Assembly: GCA_907163375.1 (NCBI GenBank)
Contig: CAJQUW010016142.1
Location: 124,001-188,000, forward strand
Direction of reading: 5' to 3'
DNA length: 64,000 bases
Origin: Prostheceraeus crozeri
Lineage: Eukaryota; Platyhelminthes; Polycladida; Euryleptidae
Every line of letters starts with the position of its first letter. Position 1 is the stretch's first letter. Positions 1 through 11,514 of the stretch are shown here, piece after piece. The notes under the pieces are model-generated. The model made no database searches and was not told where the DNA came from. It saw only the letters and a program-made list of their open reading frames with translations. The translations under genes and the position numbers were made by a program.

Positions 1-729
1 ATTTTGTAAATGAGTGTTTTGATGAGAAAATATTAAAACAGTTTTTGGGTGGATGAATTAAAGATAAAAGAAAGCAAACATTTGACATTTATCATATTTA
101 AGCAGGTCGTCATCATCCACTCCCCGTTAATGCAGACGATAGAAATATCGGTGAATTTATCGAAATATAATGATGACTAAGAAAATCATGCCTGAAGAGG
201 GAGAGGTTTGTCTTTCGGATTGAAAAAGACACTGATACATCATCATTTTATCTTCTCCTCTGCTGCTATTTTACCGAGTCTCGTAGTTGCGCTTCAGAAA
301 ATCGGCAAATGTATATCATTCGCTTGAAATTGCCCTTGGAAAGTTTTATCAATAGTTACTCCGGCCCTTGAAATCGACAGGCCATGAAAGCTAGTTTAAG
401 CTCATTTAAATTCCTGGACTTTCTGAAATTTTCACCATAGCCTCCTGGAAAATCAAGGAGAATCAACCTTGCTCAGAGTACGAACCCTGAATGAACTATT
501 TATCATTAGTTCATCAACAATCTTTTTTCTCAGAAATGCATGTCAGTGAGAAATACAACTTATGCTGCCTTAGTATCGAGATTTCGATCAGTTCTCTTTT
601 CCGTTTAAGTTTGAAATGAAAGAATTTGTGAGAGTGCAAGAATTTTTCTAAAATTGTCTTAGAAAACATCATTTACAGGAAAATGTGCTAATTTTAATCC
701 TTATGCAAAGTTTTTATGTTGTCTTTCAG
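1..729 (+). other. Presumed intron upstream of first visible exon
   Basis: No coding or repeat signal is recognised here. Because the exon at 730 starts in phase 2, an earlier exon must exist, most likely outside the window. A candidate acceptor at about 106 (ending AAGCAG) is followed by a short open stretch, but no donor or PDZ-like sequence supports an exon. Confidence 0.5.
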
Positions 730-1076
730 ATCTTCTCAGCCTGTGTACAGTTACAAGCTGCCCACCAATTCAACGTTTTTTACATCAGACCGTCCAAATG
801 AAACAGCGAAGTCGAAAAAGCCTCGACCACATGCTACTGCTTCCTCCTGTGTTAGTAAGAGAAAACGGTTATCTAATTCAGAAAAGAAAATACAAAAGCA
901 GCTTGCCACTGATCGTGGTGATGAAATTAGAGAACCTCTAAATCCTGATACTGTTCTACGAACCGCAGCAGATTATCATCGACCGATCGCTCCCTCCTCA
1001 CTAGCCCACTGGGGCCAGGAAAGGGTGGTGAAAATCGATAGAAGAGAAGGAGAAAATCTCAGCGTCAGCATTATTG
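730..1076 (+). CDS. Patj: MPDZ/PATJ-like scaffold, exon a: linker and start of PDZ
   Basis: This internal exon has 347 bp. It begins after a pyrimidine-rich acceptor ending in TTTCAG and ends at a GTGAGG donor. It enters in phase 2 and leaves in phase 1. The encoded protein is a Ser/Lys/Arg-rich, probably disordered linker of about 85 residues. The motif 'LAHWGQERVVKI' follows, which starts a PDZ domain, and the exon ends in 'LSVSIIG', the beta2 strand. A His-Trp-Gly just before 'R.V.I' is what I recall upstream of PDZ7 in MUPP1 (MPDZ) and the matching PATJ domain. Those proteins are multi-PDZ scaffolds of the Crumbs/tight-junction polarity complexes. The usual second Gly of the GLGF carboxylate-binding loop is Ser here. 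The methionine codon at 716 lies in the intron and is not the start. Exon reality is firm; the family is inferred from motifs. Confidence 0.8.
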
Positions 1077-4000
1077 GTGAGGAAGACTTACATATATGTA
1101 TACTCTCATCGGTATCATGCTGCCATTGTCATTCGCGCCCCAGGAAGGACGTCGCGGGGAGATCCCATATCGGTATTGTGTTCAATGGGTAGGCCTACAT
1201 GTACGCCTGCATGCATCAGGTGGGAGAGAACCCTTCAGATCCTCTTGGTTGGACATCGATTTGACAAGTCAAAAAGGAAAGCTCATTAACAATGAGGACT
1301 TGACGAATTTGCTGTCCCATGCCAATATAGAATATGAGAAGAGAGTATATTTATATTTTTAGACGATGCAGACATGCAAAAATTGCGTTGGCGCAACATC
1401 TGAGGAATTTTGATCTTATGTCAAATAAAAGTGAATCTCATCGCTATGCAAAGTCAGTGAATATCATTAGTTATCGCAATTGAGACCTTCTCCATTGCAA
1501 GTCCGCGGAGTAGCATTATTTTCAATGTGCAGTCCTTCATTTTTTATAGAGTGTCGGATTTCTATGCGATGCTCTATCCAATATTCTAACTTGCTCATCT
1601 TCGAGCTAAAAAATAGCAAATTCAAAATACGAAATCAACAATTCAGACAGATTTATTATTTTTCTTTTTAGCTAATTTTAGCAATAAAGCTCCACAATCA
1701 TAGCGATTTGCGATGTCCAACTGGTTGCATGTGCTGAGAAGCCAGCTATGCCTACAAATAGAGATTGATTTATGCTGTGAGTGGAACTCAGATTCAGGTA
1801 TAGATGTAGAAGATTTTTTCAAAGACGTCGTTTTAATATAAATTTGGTAATCGACATTATATAGCTATAGTTCGCTTCTAATGTGGTTATAAAAATGTGT
1901 ACGACTTGCCGGTACTCAAGGAATTCAAGTGATTAGGGAAGTACTTAAATTGTCTACTCGCACGTGCCATTAATGCTAATGATTTTAACACGCAGGCCTG
2001 GTACATGCATCTATAGAACATTTGAAATTCTAATAGCTCATAGTTTCCTAAAATACGGTGCTCATCTCGAAACTATGACAAATTAATGGTAGGCCTAATG
2101 TTAATACACATCACATGATTCACCGTATACAAGTCTAAGTCCAACAATTTTCGATGAAAAGTCTGAAATTCCGCTGAAACTAAGTCACAAAAACGTACGT
2201 TGTTCGGCTTAGTTGTACGAGGAGTCCAAGTCCTCTTTCTTACCACCCAGTTTGTTCTTTGTCTGACAACGATAATCCTCCATTCTGATTATGTATGCAT
2301 ATATCAATCTCATACTGACAATAGAATGGAAAGCAACAATAAGAAAGTTAAAGTCAAGAATTTAAAATGTGATGAATATCATCTATGCCACTATATTCTT
2401 CCAGATGATTTTCATCAAGTCAGAGTACGACTTAATTGCAGAATAATAACGCTAATAATGTTAATTTGTTAAGTCTGGTTCAATGTGCCCGTAGTTCGAT
2501 GATTCTCTGTAAGTCATTGTGAATTATTTAACCAAGAATACTCGAGTACAAACTAATCGCCAGGACTACAAGAACTGAAATTCTACAGATCGTGCTGCAG
2601 CATATTGACAAAAGTTTTGCATGTCATCATTCATTCCCATGTGCTATTATTCATTATCAGTCCCACTACTTTCAAAGTAAGTAACCAGACGACACCATCC
2701 CTTTTGTATTTGGAAGGAGAAAATTTGTAGTCAATTTTGATGTTCACGGTCACGTTATTTGATCCGATTTGCTGTCTATGGCTTTTGTATCAGTGCTACT
2801 GTCACAATATCACCTGATATGTGGCTCTGAAGTACACATGCAATACATTAACTGACATGTGAAATTTTCCGGCAATTCGCTCTCTTAAGAAATAACTATA
2901 AGCGAGATCTACCTTGCGGTGATCTACGAAACCCAGTGTTGTGCACGATTATTTGAATATTTCGACAAATGTAATACACAAATGTAATGCACAAATCAAT
3001 TTTATCGTCTTCCGTATAAAGACTATCGCGACAATAACACGAATTGGGTGAATTCGGCTATTGACTAAGACAGTTAATTGTAATCTTATAAAGCAATCCG
3101 TGATAATCGTTATCAGCAACAATTACTTTATGATGATGTCCAATATCAGTGTGAAGCAGAAGGGATGCCTCATGGTATCAAAATAAGATGGGTATCCACA
3201 CATTAAATCTGATGACATGCTTCTTGTAACAATCGTCTTTCAAATTTTAAGCTCATTATTTTGAAGATTTTTGGTAGAGTTAGAACAGTCTCCTTGTGTA
3301 ACCAAGCTTGAAATTCGTCATTGCATGGCATTGTAAAGCAAGATAGGACCATCGGTAGCCCAAGTAGATTTCTGTGAGGTGAAAAGTTCTTTATCGAAGG
3401 CAATGATCATGGAAATTTATAGTACCAGCCTGACTGAGAAGCTTTCTCCGGCTGGCTATAGATGTGACAGATCAGCCTGAGAATGGTTGGGACTGAGTTA
3501 TCACATTATGAGCGGTTTTATCTGTTGCTGATAATCGATAAAGCATGAGTAATGGACTGGTGGGTCGCGGCAGAGAAATACCCCACCGTCTGCCTATGAT
3601 TGTATTATCTTGATTGCTGCATCTATCAACACATAGCCCAAAGAATCAAAATATAGACTTTGTTGCACTGTCGAATGATATCATAGATTTTTCGGCCAAT
3701 GTAATCTTGGCAATGACTATTCAGATTCAATTTAACAGATAGTGGGTCTATCTTACAAACTGTAGGTCATGAGATCGATTCCCGTTGTCAGTCTTTAAAA
3801 TGCATGAAAGGAAATTAGTAGTATGTATTTCAACAAAACGCTTTAGCAAGCCTGACAGGCAACTAGCAAAATCTAAACTTGTATCTACATAGAATAGTGA
3901 TCTCTGTATGTCTTAGCATTGAAAAAGGACATTTTTGCATGTATACACTATATTGCACCAATAGACCTATATAAATGCCAGATAATAGACACAAGTCCTA

Positions 4001-4264
4001 CAGTAAGCAACAATGACTAATGCCTATCAAATTCAAAGCACAATTTATTACTATTATCGATCGACTCTCAATCACTAAGCAGATGCAAAAATAGGTTGTA
4101 TGTAGCAGAAAAGTTTGGCAAAAAATCATAGAAGCTATCTCCTGATCACGAAAACAAAGTTTGAGAAGATTTCTTGTGATTTCCTTTATTAAGTAAACAT
4201 AAGAAAAGAGGAAAAGTTATTTTCAAATCAAAGACAAAACACTTTTTTACACAATGTTATCAAA

Positions 4265-4923
4265 AAACCCAGAAACACACATATACTCGTACATACCGGG
4301 TGTTTATAAAGTCACTACCCGATTTCATTTCATTTTTACCACGAAACCGAATATCGAATAGCTAAGTTTGCTAGTCACGTATTATGATGGAGACCTAAAG
4401 TTTTATGGACAACAGTAATTATTAGACATTTTGTTATTTTTCATGACTTCTGAAGCGTAAATAGTTATGGTATATATTCCCATCTCTATGTTTTGAAATT
4501 TCATTATTATTTATGAGTTTTGAAGCGTCAAAAGTAATGTACTGAGTTAAATGATTATCAGTTTTACTCCAACTGCTTTGTGCTGAATGAATGAATGAAC
4601 AATTTCATACAACTAGTGTAGAACACAATCGATCAACATTTAAAATCATAGATATCTGATATTTGAATTACTGTTTCTATTGACTACCTTCAATTGATTG
4701 CGGTATCTGTCGAAAACTGTAACACTACGAGTCTGTTAGGCATATTGTCCAGTTTCTTGCTTGCATTATGTTGACAGTTGAAGAGCGCATCAGAATTGTG
4801 ATGCTGATGGCAAAACTAGAGTCCGTTACGTCAGTTGAACGCCATTTGAAGAAAGAAGGGGTAATGAACATTCCTACTCACAAAAGCATGCGATCCATTT
4901 TCACTAAGTTTCTGGAAACTTAG
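4265..4923 (+). mobile_element. Partial second copy of the DD41D mariner-like element, + orientation
   Basis: From 4296 the sequence reads as the first ~625 bp of the element whose complete copy lies on the minus strand at 4955-6760. It includes the terminal repeat, the 5' UTR and a short frame from ATG 4768 to TAG 4921-4923. That frame encodes 51 residues beginning 'MLTVEERIRIVMLMAKLES', the transposase N-terminal helix-turn-helix. Homology stops abruptly after 'FLET', where the flank of the second copy begins. The ~30 bp before the terminal repeat (4265-4295) are also repeated at 4924-4954. The pair therefore looks like an aberrant transposition or gap-repair product, not two independent insertions. 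Confidence 0.85.
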
Positions 4924-4954
4924 AAACCCAGAAACACACATATACTCGTACATA

Positions 4955-6760
4955 CCGGGTGTTTATAAAGTCACTACCCGATTTCATTTCATTTTTACCA
5001 CGAAACCGAATATCGAATAGCTAAGTTTGCTAGTCACGTATTATGATGGAGACCTAAGGTTTTATGGACAACAGTAATTATTAGACATTTCGTTATTTTT
5101 CATGACTTCTGATGCGTAAATAGTAATGGTATATATTCCCATCTCTATGTTATGAAATTTGTTTATCTAATTTATAACCAACTGTAAAAAACAAATGCTT
5201 GAAACTTCATTTATTACATAGACTAACCATAAGATAAAAATAATCTATAGGTACTGCTCAAAATGACCTCCTTCTTCACGTAGACACAGCTGAAGACGTC
5301 GTTCAAAATTTTGAAAGGATGAAGACAAGTTGTCCCGAGAGATCGCTGCAACTTCTTCTTCGATGAAGGTTCGAAGTTGTCTCAAAGAGGTAGGTCTCCT
5401 GCCGTACACGCGATCTTTGAGGAAGCCCCAGAGGTAGAAGTCCAGAGATGACAAGTCCAGACTTCGAGGAGCCCAACGGAATGGGCCATCCCTACCGATC
5501 CATCTTCCGGGAAAATTCTTGTTCAAAAGAGCACGAACTTCTAGGGACCAATGCGGAGGGGCGCCGTCTTGCTGAAAATCGTAGTTGAAAACTTTCTTCG
5601 CCTCTTTAGTTGAGGAATGAAATAGTCTTGAAGCATCGCTTTGTATGTTTTTGAAGTGACTGTCGATTCAAAGAAGTAAGGACCTATGATTTCATCGCAG
5701 AACATTGCACACCACACTGTGATTCCTGGAGACTTTATGGGAACTTCTTGAATTGCATGAGGATTCTGTGTTCCCCATACCACACAATTATGTTTATTCA
5801 CTCGTCCAGGGATATGAAATGTTGCCTCGTCGGAAAAGCAAAGTCTGGTTATAAAGTTATGATCAGTAGCAATGCGATGTTGAAATTCATTACACATAGT
5901 CACTCGCGCCGCCTTGTCGTCAGCGAAGAGCTGGTGAAAGAAAGAAATTTCGAAGGGTTTCATTTCCAACTCTTCTCGCAGAGTTTTCCGTAAGGTGCTG
6001 ACAGGAGTTTGTGTTATGGCGGCGGCTTGTCGAAGTGATGAGGAAGGATTTTCATCGAAAAGATTGCTGATTTCTTCGACCTTCTCTTCTTCAATGGAAG
6101 GTCTGCCGGAACGAGGAGCGTCCAAAAACTGAACCAGTTTCCAGAAACTTAGTGAAAATGGATCGCATGCTTTTGTGAGTAGGAATGTTCATTACCCCTT
6201 CTTTCTTCAAATGGCGTTCAACTGACGTAGCGGACTCTAGTTTTGCCATCAGCATCACAATTCTGATGCGCTCTTCAACTGTCAACATAATGCAAGCAAG
6301 AAACTGGACAATATGCCTAACAGACTCGTAGTGTTACAGTTTTCGACAGATACCGCAATCAATTGAAGGTAGTCAATAGAAACAGTAATTCAAATATCAG
6401 ATATCTATGATTTTAAATGTTGATCGATTGTGTTCTACACTAGTTGTATGAAATTGTTCATTCATTCATTCAGCACAAAGCAGTTGGAGTAAAACTGATA
6501 ATCATTTAACTCAGTACATTACTTTTGACGCTTCAAAACTCATAAATAATAATGAAATTTCAAAACATAGAGATGGGAATATATACCATAACTATTTACG
6601 CTTCAGAAGTCATGAAAAATAACAAAATGTCTAATAATTACTGTTGTCCACAAAACTTTAGGTCTCCATCATAATACGTGACTAGCAAACTTAGCTATTC
6701 GATATTCTGTTTCGTGGTAAAAATGAAATGAAATCGGGTAGCGATTTTATAAACACCCTG
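4955..6760 (-). mobile_element. Tc1/mariner superfamily element (DD41D), full length
   Basis: The element is about 1.8 kb and flanked by TA (4953-4954, 6761-6762). It has long terminal inverted repeats of about 200 bp (4955-5161 against about 6540-6760) beginning C[A/C]GGGTGTTTATAAA. The interior encodes a transposase on the minus strand. Close identity to the partial copy at 4296-4920 suggests fairly recent activity. Frameshifts in the transposase make it non-autonomous now. Confidence 0.9.
5245..6288 (-). pseudogene. DD41D mariner-like transposase, two frameshifts
   Basis: Three minus-strand frames (6091-6288, 5541-6125, 5245-5526) together make one transposase of about 345 codons. The N-terminus 'MLTVEERIRIVMLMAKLES' matches the DUF4817-type helix-turn-helix of arthropod-type Tc3-like transposases. 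The catalytic core has 'CFSDEATFH' (first Asp), 'QQDGAPPHW' (second Asp, codon 5566-5568) and 'DLSSLDFYLWG' (third Asp, codon 5440-5442). There are 41 residues between the last two, hence DD41D, the spacing reported for rosa/Visitor-type elements. The C-terminus is 'REEGGHFEQYL'. One frameshift lies in a T run near 6125 and the other near 5575. Homology is certain; the exact family name is inferred from spacing. Confidence 0.9.
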
Positions 6761-7577
6761 TATATACATAATATATTTTAAAATATTAATAATATTTATA
6801 TATTACATATTATGTTACATATAATACAAGCTAAGTAATATATTCATTGGCATACGAGAGGGTAGAAATGTAGGCAAAGAAACAGAGGTTTTAAATATTA
6901 CAAACTTTGTGTAAGTTTTCTAAGATGTTCATGAATCTCAACGTGACATTCAAAACTTGGCTCAGTGCACTTTGAATGAGACCAATAACCATTGAACCCA
7001 CGTTTCACAAATGAAATGTTGGTCTTTAACTTGACCACCCATCAATACAGTTTGTGAAATATTTACAAGTAAATTTAAGGATATGCGAGATAGCAGCTCT
7101 GAAACAGAAATCTAAATCTGAGAGCCTCTATCTTGAGCAAAAAGCGAAATCTGTATAAAGTTACATGTAAAATTAATGCTTATTATACGAAGAAACGCAA
7201 TTTCAATCTGCAGCTCACAAACTATAGTGAGCTGCTTCCAAGGGTAAAATATTCTTAAAAAGGTTTTTCTTTGGTTAACTGTGCGTGAGGCTTGATTCAT
7301 TAATTTCTATTTATGCTCACTGCACCTACTTCCTGTCCTCTATAGATCTAAAATGACGCACATAGTGTCCACGACTTCTGCACGTTTTATATTGTGGTGG
7401 GCAAGGTGCCTACATTCTCCCGTGGTATTCAGCGGCATAATTATTCACTTTCCCTGTGAGATCGTGTACATAAGCAGCATTGGATGATCGAATGTGAAAT
7501 GAATGTATATATCAATACATTATACTATATAATCGAAATCTGCACGGAATGACATTTGTTGATCTCTTCATTGCCAG

Positions 7578-7687
7578 GTGGTAAATTTTCCGGCCATGAG
7601 AACCCTTCAACTGGCGTTTTCGTGAGACAAGTGTCACAGTCTTCCCCGGCCTTTAATCTTCTCTTTCGAGGTGACAGAATATTAGAG
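7578..7687 (+). CDS. Patj: MPDZ/PATJ-like scaffold, exon b: PDZ core
   Basis: This 110-bp exon lies between the acceptor TTGCCAG and the donor GTGAGT. It starts in phase 1, exactly what the exon ending at 1076 needs, and ends in phase 0. With the split glycine codon it encodes 37 residues. They contain 'GGKFSGHENPSTGVFVRQVS', a hydrophobic 'SSPAFN' segment and 'RGDRILE'. This is the PDZ order beta2-beta3 loop, beta3 strand, alphaA region and the conserved G-D-x-I-L-x-V-N-G motif, which is completed by the next exon. A peptide-binding scaffold role at the membrane cortex follows from the family, not from this sequence. Confidence 0.85.
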
Positions 7688-8080
7688 GTGAGTTTGGTTA
7701 AATGACTTTTGAATATATATTAGCATTTATTACTTGCTTTCAGTCAGGCATTTATCTTAGTCTTGCTTGGAAAGGTGTCATGAAACAGATGCAAATTTCA
7801 ACTATAAATTTGCTTAGTAATGTAGTTAATTCCTTTTTGAATAATTTATCACATTTTCAAACTCATCAACTGTTAGAATTATAAGAACATCTATGCAAAC
7901 AGTGGGCTACATAATGCTTCACACTTGATAGTGAGGGAATCCAAAAACCGTAGTTGGCTTATAATTCGACCAGCTCAGCAGTCAGTATCAATAGAAAGCT
8001 GTGAATGGAGTTCAGGCGAGTGTCGTCATAGTCGGAGCAGAACACGAACAGAGGCTACGTAAATGCTGCTGTACACTGTA

Positions 8081-9457
8081 CAGGGTGGCCCAGATGTAGC
8101 TTACTAGTTGTAAAAGCGTGTGGCTTCAAGTAGAAGAAACATATTCTAATGCAATATGTGTCATTTTAAAGTTGAAGACACACCATTTGTTCTCCAAAAA
8201 TATATCTTGACTCATCTTGACTATTCTTTTTTCTTTGTAAGCTCTAAGACATTTTGCTATTTTTTTTTATAAAAGTCAATTGTTTTATACCAGACCTGTT
8301 TGAAAGAGCTAGAGAAGCAACAACATTGTAGCAAGCGTAAGAAGTAACACTGATCCACTCAATTATGCAGGTTATATTGTCCATTAACTGCGCAATCAAA
8401 TCACATTCAAATTTCAATGAATAATTGATCAAAAAAACTCATTGAAAGACTGAAGCGCGAGTCAGCGACATTTCTGTTCACTGATGAGTGAAAGATTCAC
8501 GCCACAAGAACGTTTACCAATCGCAGCCTGGCATGAGGTGTAAAGTCCCCCAATAATCGTAGAATTGATAAATCGTTGACTTATCAATGAATCGATAAAG
8601 GATTGAACGCAGCTCAAGTGTTTCATCTTCTGCTACGATTAAGTCCATTCATCAGAGGGCCTCCAAACATGGAACGCTTCAAGATCTCCCGAAGTCAAGA
8701 CGTCAGTTGTCGAAAGCAGGAAAGGTAAAGTTAGCAGAGGAAAACTTTGCTAGCCACCCCAAAACACCAACAAGAAGAGCATCTGTGCAACTGTGCAAAG
8801 GATCGTTCATTAAAACAATCAGCTCCCTTGCAAACTCAAACGAACGCATGACCTGAAGTCGGATCATCGTCAAGAGCGCAAACAATTTGCGGAAGACTTT
8901 GGCTAGGCTTGTGATTGTGCTTCTATACGTTATGTTTTTAGGCTCTAAAGATGCTTCAACTTTATCTCAACTGGCTTTAGATGCAGGCATTCAGCTACTA
9001 GATGGAGTTCTGTGAACGGATAAGACCAACTTCCATCTCAGTGGCGATCGGATCAACAGACAACTGTCGCTATTGGAGCTTCAACTACCCAAATTTCAAA
9101 ACAACGGAATCCTCTTCTGTTAGGGAGATTTCTGATCACATTAGAGTTTCACCTGTAGCGACATTTCGCAACAGGTCGTAGACATGAAAATGACGGAGGA
9201 CATATCGAATGATAGTCAACATGAATCATGAAAAAAAATAAATTAAATTTTTCTTTCTAATAATTGTTTTTATCTTATCTCTTTACTTTTTTTGATGGAA
9301 AATTGTAGCGAAATGATGCAATATCATACAAAACAAGTCATATTTAATGAAATGGGACATCTTTGGCTTTAAAATGACATATCATGTAATGCAATAGCTA
9401 AACCATAACTCAAGCTAGATGGATTTGAAAAAAGTAAGCTATATCTGGGCCACCCTG
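8081..9457 (+). mobile_element. Tc1/mariner superfamily element, internally deleted
   Basis: The ends are 24-bp terminal inverted repeats, CAGGGTGGCCCAGAT.TAGC (8081-8104 and inverted at 9434-9457, one mismatch). Both are flanked by the TA target duplication (8079-8080, 9458-9459). The 1.38-kb interior holds a decayed + strand transposase. The repeats differ from those at 4955-6760, so it is a different family in the same superfamily. Confidence 0.9.
8485..9235 (+). pseudogene. Decayed DUF4817-type mariner-like transposase
   Basis: Homology is spread over several frames. 'RFTPQERLPIAAWHEV' near 8490-8540 is the N-terminal helix-turn-helix region. 'HDLKSDHRQERKQFAEDFG' near 8850-8905 matches the 'L...DH..R..F' stretch before the catalytic core. 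'TDKTNFHLSGDRINRQL' near 9022-9070, then Arg-Tyr-Trp, covers the first catalytic Asp ('SDE.HFHL.G.VN.QN.RYW' in relatives). 'ENDGGHIE' near 9190-9215 is the C-terminus. The region with the second and third catalytic Asp is missing, so this copy cannot encode an enzyme. Individual boundaries are approximate. Confidence 0.75.
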
Positions 9458-10606
9458 TAAATCGTACGCTCCTAATGCTGCCACCTATTACTCTAAATGT
9501 TGTGAGTTTTGGAGTTGAAGCTGAACAATAGGAGTGGAGGTGTTAAATGCTGCGGATTAACCCCTAATGCTACGCCGCTGTCGAAAGTAACATAAAAATG
9601 ATTGAAAATGTTCTAGACAATCTTATTCCAATGCCGGCAATCACCACGGTCAAATAGACCATGTCAAAGCAATGTCACCGTACCTGATCGTATGCTTGCA
9701 GCCGAAAGAAAATGCCAGAAAGCAATTTTCTATCCTTGATGTCTCTCCGGATAAGACAAGGCTAAAAATCCTCGAAGCAGTCCATTTCTAGATCGAAAGA
9801 ATTCACCTTCATCTTGCGCCTACCTTGGTAATTTTTCTCACTTAATTATTTTAATTAACTAGTTCACCTATTTTTACTTAATTCATTATTTATTTATTTA
9901 TTTGTATTTTTCCTTGACGTTGATTTTCATTTGGTGTTTATTTTCGTTTCCTCTTCTGCTATTGCTTCCATTTCTCATTGTCATCTGTAGGACTAATTTA
10001 TTTATTGATCACTTTGCGTCTGAATGTAGTCAACTCATTCCGTAGCTCATTCCTGTCAAAATCTTTACGCTGTCATGTCCAAATAACTGTTGTCGTCATG
10101 GTCATGTGATCTGATTTTCACTCATTGCAAATTGACTTTCTACCTGTATCTGCATTTCATTTTACGGTGTTACGCCTGAAGGAGAGAAGGCCTCGTGTTT
10201 ATTTTAAATAGGAATCGTATGAGAAACCTACTTGTGGTGTTTTTATATACAAATGTATTCCAAAGCCTCTAATGTTGCTCGAGATGTTTACTAACATTCG
10301 GGGTCCTCTAGTGTTCGGAGTTTTTATTCGGCTCACCATAGGAGACACGATTGCAGTGTAGGAGAGAATATCAGGTCTGAATGCCTAGCCAAATGCGCAC
10401 TCGCAGTCGCTAGAATGAGGAAATCCAGTAAACTTTCTAATTTCCTTTTTTTATCGTGATATCTGCCCTCATGTCCTTTAAATGTTGTATCATCGTCGTC
10501 ACGCTCGAAAAAGGTTTTAACAAATCATAACTGGTTGTTATTTGAGTAATCTGCATAATTTGCTGCTGATTATAACGAAGCTTACGTTGCTTTCTCAATT
10601 TTAAAG

Positions 10607-10726
10607 GTCAATGGTGTCAATCTCAGACAAGCAGGCCACGATTTTGCTGTTGAAACAATTCGATGCGCCACAAATCCAATCTCCTTCAAAGTCCAAAGTT
10701 TGAGTGACGTTCCGCAGCAGAAACAG
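10607..10726 (+). CDS. Patj: MPDZ/PATJ-like scaffold, exon c: end of PDZ
   Basis: This 120-bp phase 0-0 exon follows TTTTAAAG and precedes the donor GTGAGA. It encodes 40 residues that start with 'VNGVNLRQAGHDFAVETIR' and continue into 'ISFKVQSL'. These are the end of the G-D-x-I-L-x-V-N-G motif, the alphaB helix and the last beta strand of the PDZ. The first alphaB residue is His, which in PDZ domains usually goes with class I ligands (Ser/Thr-x-hydrophobic C-termini). 'VQSLS' at this place is characteristic of the MUPP1/PATJ domain that also carries the His-Trp-Gly lead-in. A Gln-rich 'PQQKQ' begins the next linker. Confidence 0.85.
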
Positions 10727-10929
10727 GTGAGATTGCAACACTTTGTCAGTATGTACATTGTCAGTATCAGCCCCATAAAAACATAAAGATTATTCCAACT
10801 AGAAGGGATAACTGACGTAGGTAAAGGAAGTCTGTTACTAAGATGCATGAACGGAAACATGTCTAGCTTACTGATATTGTAAAATGGAGAAACTTGGAAC
10901 AATTCACCTCATCAGACACATCCTTTATG

Positions 10930-11036
10930 TCCAGAGCTGGAAGCGAGCCCGGGCCGATCGGGAACCGGACCGGACTTGGGCCTGAATAATTCGGTACGCA
11001 CCTGGGCCGAGAAAAGCGGCCCGCTTCCAGCTCTGT
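10930..11036. mobile_element. GC-rich palindromic MITE-like insertion
   Basis: About 104 bp are strikingly GC-rich in an AT-rich background. The ends are inverted repeats CAGAGCTGGAAGCG.GCC (10932-10949 and inverted ending 11035). The same hexamer TTTATG occurs on both sides (10924-10929 and 11036-11041), consistent with a target duplication. There is no coding capacity. The superfamily is not determinable; hAT-like or foldback is possible. Confidence 0.7.
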
Positions 11037-11514
11037 TTATGATTTTCCATGTCCGTGCACTAGAAACACGGCTGGGACCTCACTAACATAAGATGAGCTT
11101 GGAAACTAAACATTGTGAATTCTACGCATGAAAGTCATCACAAAATTGAGGCAACAAAAGTGAAAGGCACAAATTAAGAGATTGAAAGCTATTGGTCCCA
11201 CATGCGAGGATTCGCACTCTGATTGGTTAAAGTTTGGAAACTTCTCTTGGCGACAAATTTCTGAAATGAATAAGCAATGTTTTTTTGTTTCGTGTCGAAT
11301 TCGCAGTGACTTTCATGACCAAGTATACTCTTATCGCAATGCAGTGAAAACTTGTTTTCCCGTTTCCACTGACCTGGCCTAAGTTCACTGTGCAAAGTAA
11401 CGCCTTTGAAAAGACTTCCGGATGAAGCAGATTTGGAGAGAATGAGATTGAAATAAATCTGCACCACGTTATTATTCAGATGCTAAAAACGAAGAAAGGA
11501 CAAGATGAAAATTT

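Larger units (their letters stand above)
1077..7577 (+). other. Intron 1 of the PDZ scaffold gene
   Basis: The intron is 6.5 kb with GTGAGG...CCAG borders. The DD41D mariner locus lies at 4265-6762. From 1080 to 4264 I see nothing firm. A short open frame at 1096-1362 ends in TAG and matches no family I know, and a stretch near 3770-3785 is faintly like a tRNA B box. From 6763 to 6860 the sequence is a simple AT-rich tract, and 6860-7577 shows nothing. Confidence 0.75.
7688..10606 (+). other. Intron 2 of the PDZ scaffold gene
   Basis: The intron is 2.9 kb with a GTGAGT donor and a TTTTAAAG acceptor. It contains the internally deleted mariner-like element at 8081-9457. Nothing is recognised at 7688-8078 or 9460-10606 apart from a T/A-rich stretch of TTTAT units near 9880-9905. 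Confidence 0.75.

Noticed and set aside
1096-1362. Open frame after the first PDZ exon as a coding extension
   Set aside because: The exon end at 1076 is fixed by the PDZ match to the exon at 7578. This frame has no recognisable domain and no supporting splice signals.
3740-3790. tRNA-like B box (GATCGATTCCC)
   Set aside because: No convincing A box at the right distance.
5748-5993. Plus-strand open frame inside the DD41D element
   Set aside because: It is the shadow of the minus-strand transposase, which carries catalytic motifs.
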